19,474 bases of DNA from an uncultured Acidimicrobiales bacterium. GTDB taxonomy: Bacteria > Actinomycetota > Acidimicrobiia > Acidimicrobiales > UBA10347. The translations under genes and the position numbers were made by a program. Each line of letters starts with the position of its first letter. The first letter of the stretch is position 1. Positions 14,178-19,474 of the stretch are shown here, in pieces. The notes under the pieces were generated by a model. The model had not been told where the DNA came from and searched no databases. It saw nothing but the letters and a program-made list of their open reading frames with translations. The DNA is taken from assembly GCA_937942965.1 (NCBI GenBank), contig CALDGN010000234.1:1-19474 (forward strand), in the 5' to 3' direction.

Positions 14178-16460
14178 ATGGCTGCAGAGTTCACGATGCC
14201 CAAGCTCGGGCTGACCATGACCGACGGAACGATCCGCGAGTGGCTCGTCGATGACGGAACATTCGTCCAGGCGGGCGAACCGATCCTCGTCATTGAAACC
14301 GACAAGGTCGAGACCGAGGTCGAGGCCCGGGCCGACGGGATCCTCCGTGTAACCGGCGTCGTTGGCTCGACGTACGAATGCGGCGCCGTCATCGGGTACG
14401 TGGTCGACGAGGCCACAGCTGATGACATACCTGAGCTGCACGAACAGGCGGCCGTGGCGACGCCAGGGCTCATGGCTGTTCCTGATGTCGATGAACCGAC
14501 CCTGTTTGGCGACGACGAGCACACGACGAGCGGTTCACTCGACGAGGCCATCGCAGCCGCAGACGGACTTGCATCGCCCGAGGTCATAGGGATCGCTGAC
14601 GATGTGCACCTGAGCGACGAGGCCATCGCCGCTGAGCTGGATCAGGACCTCACGAACGCGACGCTCGCCGATGATGCACCGGTCGAACCAGAACCATCAG
14701 CGCCAGTTTCGGCTGAGGCCCTCGCCCCTGCGGGCGTAGCCGCCGAGCCGATCGTGGCTGAGGTCGACGTGACTGAGGTCGTCGTGGCCGAGGTCGAACC
14801 GCACGAGCCGGTTGCTCTCCCTGCAACCGAGCTGCCCGCTGAGGCTGTCTTCGAAGATGTTGCTGTCCGCGGTGCCGGTGGGCGAATCCTGGCCTCGCCG
14901 CGGGCTCGAGCGACGGCCTACGACGCCGAACTCGACCTCGCCACGGTTGCCGGGACGGGACCTGGTGGCCGGATCGTGCACGACGATGTGGCCGCCGCAA
15001 TCACGGCACGAGCCGAAGCCGAACGGGCCGAAGCCGATCGCCGACACGCCGAGCGGCTCGAAGCTGCGCGCCAGGCCGAAGCGGAACGTCTCGAAACCGA
15101 ACGCCTCGAAGCAGAACGGGCCGTCGCCGAACGCCTCCGGGCCGAGCGAGCCGAGCTTGATCGGATCGAAGCCGAACGTTTGGAAAACGAGCGCCTCGAA
15201 AACGAGCGCCTCGGAGCCGAGCGCCTCGAAGAAGAACGGCTCGAGGCAGAACGGCTCGAGGCAGGGCGCGCCGAGGTAGAGCGCGCCGAAGCAGAGCGAG
15301 CCGAAGCCCAACGCGCCGAAACCGAGCGGCTTGAAGCCCAGCGGGCCGAGGCCGAGCAACGCGAAACGGAACGGCTCGCGGCGCTGCCCGCCCCACCGGC
15401 CGGGTCCGAGACGTCAGCGGCGTCGACACCAGACGAGCTTGTCCCGAACCGCCCGCTTCCGCTGGCGGCGACCCGAGCCCAAGCTGACTCACTCGCGTCG
15501 CTGCCGATTCCCGATGCGCCAGCTCCCAAAGCGGTCGCTGCGACGGGCGGCGCACGCTTGCTCGCGGATTTCCTCGGTATCGACCTGGCTGACGTCGGCG
15601 CTCCGTCCGGTGGACGCATCACGCGCGAAGACGTCGGCGCATGGGTCCGCGAACGCCTCGCTAACGCACCGTCGGGCTCAGCGGCGGCAACTGCCTCTCC
15701 GACGCGCTCCGCCGCAGGTGACGTCGCGGCGCCGCACGCACCTGCACCGTCTTCGCCCGTCGAGTTCGCACCGCTGTTGCAAGAGCCCCTCGAGGTCGTT
15801 CCGTTTCGGGGTATGCGCGGCCTGATCGCCGAACGCATGCACAGCTCGCTCGCCGAGATGGCCCAGCTCACCCTGAGCGTCGACGTCGACATGGTCGGCG
15901 TGAACGCCGAACGCGAACGCCGCCGCAGTCAGGGCGAAACCGTGCCTGGCTACACCGCCTGGGTAGTCGCGGCCGCTGCGCAAGCGATCGAGGAACACGG
16001 CTACATCAATAGCCAAATCACGGCCGAGGGCATCGCCGTGCTTCCTGACGTGCACGTTGGCGTCGCCGTAGCCCTTGACGAAGGACTCATCGTCCCGGTC
16101 ATCGAACACGCCAACCTCCGCACCGTCGAAGAGACCCATTCGGTCGTCGCCGACCTGGCCGGACGAGCCCGAGTCGGCAAGCTCCAGTTCCAAGAACTCG
16201 AGGGCGCCACGTTCTCGGTCACGGCACTCGGCATGTACGGCGTCGACATGTTCACGCCGGTCATCAACCCGCCGAACACGGCGATCTTGGGCGTCGGTCG
16301 CCTCCGCAGCGAGACCGGTTGGAGCGACGGACGACCCGTCGAGAAGACCGTCATGACGCTCAGCCTGACCTGGGATCATCGTGCCTTCGACGGCGCTCCA
16401 GCCGCAGAATTCGCCCAGACGATTGTGCGTTTGCTGCAGGAACCCACTGAACTCGTCTGA
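14178..16460 (+). CDS. Dihydrolipoamide acyltransferase (E2) with long ERLEA-repeat helix between two E3-binding-like domains
   Basis: A 760-residue E2 component of a 2-oxoacid or acetoin dehydrogenase. Order: lipoyl domain 4-77 with acceptor Lys43 (ETDKVET); an acidic, Val/Glu-rich linker about 80-225; a peripheral-subunit-binding domain about 232-275 (LASPRARATA, VAGTGPGGRIVHDDV); a charged pentapeptide-repeat region 277-401; a linker; a second, divergent binding domain about 457-495 (LADFLGIDLADVGAPSGG, RITREDV); an Ala/Pro linker; and the catalytic domain about 535-760 with His734 and Asp738 in TWDHRAFDGA. Lipoyl and catalytic motifs are complete, so activity is expected. E2 proteins are usually about 400-600 residues with flexible linkers, so the repeat block is unusual. 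It is in an operon with AcoX (5-nt gap) and the following gene (no gap). No E1 or E3 gene lies in the window. Confidence 0.93.
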   Translation: MAAEFTMPKLGLTMTDGTIREWLVDDGTFVQAGEPILVIETDKVETEVEARADGILRVTGVVGSTYECGAVIGYVVDEATADDIPELHEQAAVATPGLMAVPDVDEPTLFGDDEHTTSGSLDEAIAAADGLASPEVIGIADDVHLSDEAIAAELDQDLTNATLADDAPVEPEPSAPVSAEALAPAGVAAEPIVAEVDVTEVVVAEVEPHEPVALPATELPAEAVFEDVAVRGAGGRILASPRARATAYDAELDLATVAGTGPGGRIVHDDVAAAITARAEAERAEADRRHAERLEAARQAEAERLETERLEAERAVAERLRAERAELDRIEAERLENERLENERLGAERLEEERLEAERLEAGRAEVERAEAERAEAQRAETERLEAQRAEAEQRETERLAALPAPPAGSETSAASTPDELVPNRPLPLAATRAQADSLASLPIPDAPAPKAVAATGGARLLADFLGIDLADVGAPSGGRITREDVGAWVRERLANAPSGSAAATASPTRSAAGDVAAPHAPAPSSPVEFAPLLQEPLEVVPFRGMRGLIAERMHSSLAEMAQLTLSVDVDMVGVNAERERRRSQGETVPGYTAWVVAAAAQAIEEHGYINSQITAEGIAVLPDVHVGVAVALDEGLIVPVIEHANLRTVEETHSVVADLAGRARVGKLQFQELEGATFSVTALGMYGVDMFTPVINPPNTAILGVGRLRSETGWSDGRPVEKTVMTLSLTWDHRAFDGAPAAEFAQTIVRLLQEPTELV
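15006..15383 (+). repeat. 15-bp-period coding repeat specifying ERLEA-like pentapeptides
   Basis: Residues 277-402 of the E2. From 303 to 402 there are 20 uninterrupted pentads: position 1 is Glu/Asp in 17, position 2 is Arg in 19, and position 3 is Ala, Leu or Ile in 19. Both outer strands read open because of the codon composition. The pattern predicts a continuous salt-bridged alpha-helix (R to E at i+4), not a heptad coiled coil. Confidence 0.9.
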
Positions 16461-17114
16461 GTGCGAGCCCAGGTCGATGCAAGAACAGTGAAACGTGCGG
16501 CCAAGCCGTTCGCGGAACTGCTCGCCCAAGACCACGTCGTTGAACACGTCGAACTGCGTTCGCCGGCCCTCGGTTTCATGGCGTACCACGGCGGTCAGCT
16601 CGAGAAAGTCACCGACGTGATCGCCCGGTCCGCGGCCGTCGCCTCGGGGGCGTCGTACTACGGCGTCTTGCAGACCGACGAGGACAATGTCGTCCACCTG
16701 CCCTCGAAGACCGTCGACCCTGGCGACTCGGTGGCGCTGGCCACGTTCGTCGACCACGTCGACACCGCGGTGACCATTCACGGCTTCGGTCGCAAGCGCC
16801 TGTGGCACTCGCTGCTGCTCGGTGGCCAGAACCGTGAGCTCGCAGCCCACATCGCGCTGCATCTGCGTCGGCGGCTTCCCGACTACGACATCGTGGACGA
16901 GGTCGCTGCGCTGCCCAAGGCACTCGCCGGCATGCATCCGAAGAATCCGGTGAACCTGCCAGCTTCCGCCGGCGTGCAGATCGAGCTTCCGGCAACGGTT
17001 CGGTGGAACCGCAAGGGCCGCCACTGGAGCGATCTTGGGGCCGAAGGCCGAGCCCCACAAGTGCAGGCGCTCATCGACGGTCTTGCCGAAGCAGCGGGAA
17101 CCTGGTCTCGGTAA
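16461..17114 (+). CDS. Poly-gamma-glutamate hydrolase-like protein (YjqB/DUF867 type)
   Basis: A 217-residue protein, GTG start touching the E2 stop codon. It resembles the zinc-dependent poly-gamma-glutamate hydrolase / YjqB family. Matching features are an early His-Gly-Gly-x2-Glu motif (MAYHGGQLEKVTDVIA, His43 and Glu48), a second His (TIHGFGRK, His107), a Gly-Gly-x-Asn loop (LLLGGQNRELAAHI, about 118-131) and a C-terminal NPVNLPASAGVQIELPATVR (162-181) with conserved Asn, Gln and Glu. Family members cleave gamma-linked polyglutamate or related gamma-glutamyl material, but the substrate here is unknown. There is no signal peptide, so it acts in the cytoplasm. Placement at the end of an acoX-E2 operon has no obvious functional explanation. 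A later start (GTG at 16489) is out of frame and was dismissed. Confidence 0.72.
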   Translation: MRAQVDARTVKRAAKPFAELLAQDHVVEHVELRSPALGFMAYHGGQLEKVTDVIARSAAVASGASYYGVLQTDEDNVVHLPSKTVDPGDSVALATFVDHVDTAVTIHGFGRKRLWHSLLLGGQNRELAAHIALHLRRRLPDYDIVDEVAALPKALAGMHPKNPVNLPASAGVQIELPATVRWNRKGRHWSDLGAEGRAPQVQALIDGLAEAAGTWSR

Positions 17115-17260
17115 GACCCTCCAAATCGAAATCAATCCTGAACTGTTTTGGCCGACGGGAATGGGGCCAGGAAAGGCTGGGTTTCGAATCCAATCCCTCG
17201 TACTGGTCCCGCTCTGCGGTGGCCAGCGCTGCCAGCATTTACGCCAGCAATCGCCCGCTC

Positions 17261-17983
17261 ATGATGGAATCGACCCTAATGCCTACGATCCCACCACTCC
17301 GCCTCTCGACCCGCTTGCTTCGGGCCGTCGCGATGCTGCTCAGTTTCGCGGTGCTCGCAGCGGCCTGTGGCGGAGGAACCGACACCGCCTCGATCGAAGG
17401 CATCGAGTCGAACGAAGGCGGCGTCACCGTCAAGCCACCTGACGTGCTCGACGGTGAGACCGAAGTCATCGACGGCCAAGACACCGCACCTCAGGCGGGC
17501 GAAGTCGAGACGACCGATACGGCCGCCGAACTGTCTGAAACCCAGCTCAGCGGCCTGATGCCCGCACCGGACATCGCATTCACCTGGTTTGACGGCATCG
17601 AAGACTCCGTCGCTGGGCTCCAGGGCAAGCCAACCGTTCTGAACTTCTGGGCGAGCACTTGCGCCGCCTGCATCGCCGAGATGCCTGAGTTCGATGCGGT
17701 CTACCAAGACATCGGCGACGAGGTCGCCTTTGTCGGCATGAACACGAGCGACCGCCGGTTCGCCGCTGACCGATTGGCAGCGCAAACCGGCGTGACGTAC
17801 CCGCTGGCCGAAGATCCAGCCGGTGACGTCTTCCGTAATTTCGGCCTCTTCGTGATGCCGACCACCATCCTGCTCACCGAGAGTGGCGAGATCGGCTACG
17901 TCTGGTCCGGCATCCTCACCGAGAAGGAACTCCGCATTCTGATCGACGAACACATCGCACCAGGGACCTACGAAGATGTTTAG
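17261..17983 (+). CDS. TlpA/ResA-like thioredoxin-domain lipoprotein
   Basis: Starts ATG at 17261 (240 residues) or the in-frame ATG at 17279 (234); neither has a clear ribosome binding site. A lipoprotein signal (TRLLRAVAMLLSFAVLAAAC) ends in a lipobox whose Cys is residue 36 from the first start. A low-complexity acidic linker (about 37-95) leads to a thioredoxin domain: LNFWASTCAACIAEMP with the CxxC pair (CAAC), the middle GMNTSDRR region, and the cis-Pro loop VMPTTILL. It would be anchored outside the membrane, moving reducing equivalents to extracytoplasmic disulphides, for example apocytochrome c thiols. The next gene, ccdA, overlaps it by 8 bp and would supply the electrons, so the two form one functional unit. 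Confidence 0.93.
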   Translation: MMESTLMPTIPPLRLSTRLLRAVAMLLSFAVLAAACGGGTDTASIEGIESNEGGVTVKPPDVLDGETEVIDGQDTAPQAGEVETTDTAAELSETQLSGLMPAPDIAFTWFDGIEDSVAGLQGKPTVLNFWASTCAACIAEMPEFDAVYQDIGDEVAFVGMNTSDRRFAADRLAAQTGVTYPLAEDPAGDVFRNFGLFVMPTTILLTESGEIGYVWSGILTEKELRILIDEHIAPGTYEDV

Positions 17984-19136
17984 TGCTGACCTCGCCTTTC
18001 CGTTCACCCTCGGCCTCGTGGCCGCATTCAACCCGTGCGGCTTCGCCATGCTGCCGGTCTACGTCTCGTTCTTCCTCGGGAAGAACAACGAGGACGAGAC
18101 CAGCACCGCTCGAAGCTTGCTTCGGGCGCTCAAGGTCGGTGCCGCACTCACCGCAGGCTTCGTCGCCGTGTTCGGCGCCTTCGGTCTGCTGACCGCGAGC
18201 CTGCTCAGTACGGGCTCAGTGCTCGAATACACGCCGTATGTGACCGTTGTGCTCGGCGTGCTGCTGGTGCCGCTCGGCATCGCCATGTTGTTCTTCGGCC
18301 TTGAGCTCAAGATCTCGACACCACGTCTCGAACGTGGCGGTGACTCGGGCGAAGTCGTCTCGATGTTCCTGTTCGGTGTCAGCTACGCCGTCGTCTCGCT
18401 CGGCTGCACCGTCGGCCTCTTCATCGCCGGCGTCTCCAACGTCTTCACCAGCTCGGGCTTCTTCGATGGCGTGTCCGTCTTCGTCGCCTACGGCCTGGGT
18501 ATGGGCGCCGTCATCATGGCGCTCACCATCGCTCTGGCCCTCGCCCGCACCTCAATCGCGAACAACATGCGCCGCATCCTTCCCTGGGTGAACCGCATCA
18601 GCGGCGTGCTGCTCGTCCTCTCCGGCATCTACCTGGTCGTCTACGGCTGGTGGGAAGTCCAAGTCCTGCGGGGCAACATCACCGACAACGGCCTGGTTCG
18701 CTTCTTCGAGAACTTCCAGACCGAGGTCAACATCTGGATCGACCAGACCGGAGCGACTCGCCTCGGCACCGCTCTGCTGCTTATCGTCGGCGCTGCGCTG
18801 ATCCGTGGCCTCTGGTCCGAGATGAACGAATATGCCCGCTACACGGCCCTCGGTAGCCTCGGCGTTGCCTGGGTCCTGGCCGAGTTCGCCAAGACGTGGA
18901 ATGGCGAACGGGCCAACCTGTTCGTGCTCCCGATCCTGCGCACGATCATCTCGATCCCAAGCCGCATCGGCAACTGGTTCACCGACCCGCTCCGCTGGGG
19001 CGTGCTCGGCGAGCTCATCATCCTCGCTCTCATCGCAGCGACGGTCTACTTCCGAGTGAAGCGCTATCAGGCCAAGGCCGCTGCGGCTGTCGAAACGGCT
19101 GCCCAAGAGCCAGCCGAAGCCGTCCCCGCCAGCTGA
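17976..19136 (+). CDS. ccdA: CcdA/DsbD-type transmembrane thiol-electron carrier with C-terminal extension
   Basis: A 386-residue membrane protein passing electrons from cytoplasmic thioredoxin across the membrane. The six-helix CcdA core occupies about residues 8-225, with the two redox cysteines at Cys21 (FNPCGFAMLP, first helix) and Cys144 (SLGCTVG, fourth helix). Most CcdA proteins are near 220-250 residues. This one adds about 160 residues with further hydrophobic segments at about 262-280, 287-303 and 340-359, then a short Ala/Glu tail. The extension is not a family I recognise. ATG at 17976 lies within the end of the thioredoxin lipoprotein gene (8-bp overlap), with GAAG immediately before it. 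Role inferred: cytochrome c maturation or general extracytoplasmic disulphide reduction. Confidence 0.93.
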   Translation: MFSADLAFPFTLGLVAAFNPCGFAMLPVYVSFFLGKNNEDETSTARSLLRALKVGAALTAGFVAVFGAFGLLTASLLSTGSVLEYTPYVTVVLGVLLVPLGIAMLFFGLELKISTPRLERGGDSGEVVSMFLFGVSYAVVSLGCTVGLFIAGVSNVFTSSGFFDGVSVFVAYGLGMGAVIMALTIALALARTSIANNMRRILPWVNRISGVLLVLSGIYLVVYGWWEVQVLRGNITDNGLVRFFENFQTEVNIWIDQTGATRLGTALLLIVGAALIRGLWSEMNEYARYTALGSLGVAWVLAEFAKTWNGERANLFVLPILRTIISIPSRIGNWFTDPLRWGVLGELIILALIAATVYFRVKRYQAKAAAAVETAAQEPAEAVPAS

Positions 19137-19143
19137 ACCACCC

Positions 19144-19197
19144 CTGGGGTCGGACCTGAAAGCGGTTCATGTGAATCGTTATTAGGTGCGACCCCGG
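19144..19197. other. Large imperfect dyad between ccdA and metA
   Basis: CTGGGGTCGGACCTGA (19144-19159) pairs with TTAGGTGCGACCCCGG (19182-19197) with one internal mismatch and two G-T pairs. The 22-nt centre holds a smaller dyad (GGTTCATGTGAATC). It begins 7 nt after the ccdA stop. It may act as a terminator for ccdA or an operator for metA; the sequence does not decide. Confidence 0.5.
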
Positions 19198-19210
19198 AGC
19201 GTCGGCGGAA

Positions 19211-19216
19211 TAGCCT
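19211..19216 (+). promoter_or_regulatory. Putative -10 element for metA
   Basis: TAGCCT, 7 nt before the ATG at 19224. The same hexamer precedes the oxygenase start at 10351. It suggests a leaderless or nearly leaderless transcript, leaving no room for a leader riboswitch. Confidence 0.5.
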
Positions 19217-19223
19217 GAGAGCG

Positions 19224-19474
19224 ATGCCGATCAAGATCCCCGACACGCTGCCAGCACGTGAGGTCCTCGAACGCGAGGGCGTCATGGTGATGGACGAGTC
19301 ATCCGCTGCACGCCAGGACATTCGTCCGCTGCAGATCGGCCTGCTCAACCTGATGCCGAACAAGATCGAGACCGAGACGCAGATCGCTCGGCTCATTGGT
19401 TCAACGCCGCTTCAGGTCGAACTGACGCTGGTTCGCATCGGCAGCCATACCTCGAAGAACACGTCCGAAGAGCA
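19224..19474 (+). CDS. metA: Homoserine O-succinyltransferase (3' partial)
   Basis: The first 83 codons and part of the next; the gene runs past the window end. The start MPIKIPDTLPAREVLEREGVMVM and the segment IRPLQIGLLNLMPNKIETETQ (residues 33-53), then SGT-like STPLQVELTLVRI, match the MetA family strongly. The enzyme activates homoserine with an acyl group from succinyl-CoA (or acetyl-CoA in some members) for methionine synthesis. The active-site Cys and the residue that sets acyl preference lie beyond the window, so substrate choice cannot be judged. It has its own promoter-like hexamer and is separated from ccdA by a large dyad. Confidence 0.93.
   Translation, partial: MPIKIPDTLPAREVLEREGVMVMDESSAARQDIRPLQIGLLNLMPNKIETETQIARLIGSTPLQVELTLVRIGSHTSKNTSEE

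Noticed and set aside
15678..17135. 485-codon minus-strand open frame opposite E2 and the hydrolase gene
   Set aside because: It spans two well-supported genes and the join between them. The composition is that of a GC-rich shadow frame and no domain is recognisable.
17179..17192. tRNA T-arm-like GGGTTTCGAATCC and a possible attachment site
   Set aside because: No anticodon or acceptor stem can be drawn around it and there is no integrase. It is a short chance match in a 146-bp gap.
19137..19223. S-adenosylmethionine riboswitch upstream of metA
   Set aside because: The gap is short, the -10-like hexamer implies a leaderless transcript, and the dyads do not match any SAM riboswitch core I know.

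Overview
The window is GC-rich DNA from a high-GC actinobacterium. A marine or aquatic Acidimicrobiia lineage close to Ilumatobacter is my best guess. This is inference from four things: the codon bias, a secreted protein ending in paired dockerin-like GDxNxD...VVDSLxIAQxSVG repeats, an Ada-AlkA fusion beside ogt, and leaderless-looking starts. It reads as chromosomal. I see no insertion sequence, integrase, phage module, CRISPR array, rRNA or tRNA. Coding density is very high: no gene-free stretch exceeds about 160 bp. Both end genes are cut by the window.

Layout. (1) 1-2025, plus strand: an OmpR-type response regulator (5' end missing) and its sensor histidine kinase. (2) 6040-2022, minus strand: a six-helix membrane diguanylate cyclase, a SnoaL/NTF2-fold protein 9 nt downstream, and a large exported multidomain protein with lamin-tail and dockerin-like domains. 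(3) 6199-7497, divergent from the cyclase: an exported trypsin-like protease with a 167-residue acidic tail. The 158-bp region between these two carries a strong dyad and 10-bp-spaced repeats. (4) 7640-10294: an alkylation-damage block (Ada-AlkA fusion, 4-bp-overlapping ogt, then an Rv3368c-like nitroreductase). (5) 10351-11803: a Rieske oxygenase and a split-barrel flavoprotein, each with a -10-like hexamer right before its start codon. (6) 13038-11833, minus strand: a cytoplasmic family-VIII-type serine hydrolase. (7) 13174-17114: a tight operon of an AcoX-type kinase-like protein, an unusual dihydrolipoamide acyltransferase (E2), and a poly-gamma-glutamate-hydrolase-like protein. (8) 17261-19136: a TlpA-like thioredoxin lipoprotein overlapping a long CcdA, a membrane thiol-reduction pair. 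(9) 19224-end: the start of metA (homoserine O-succinyltransferase).

The most unusual element is the E2. Between two E3-binding-like domains it carries about 125 residues of ERLEA-type pentapeptides, 20 of them in strict register. This predicts a long, stiff, charged single alpha-helix where E2 proteins normally have flexible Ala/Pro linkers. Next in interest are the Lys/Arg-free acidic tail on the protease, the regulatory dyads around the divergent cyclase/protease promoters, and a Rieske oxygenase whose first expected iron-ligand histidine is displaced by one residue.
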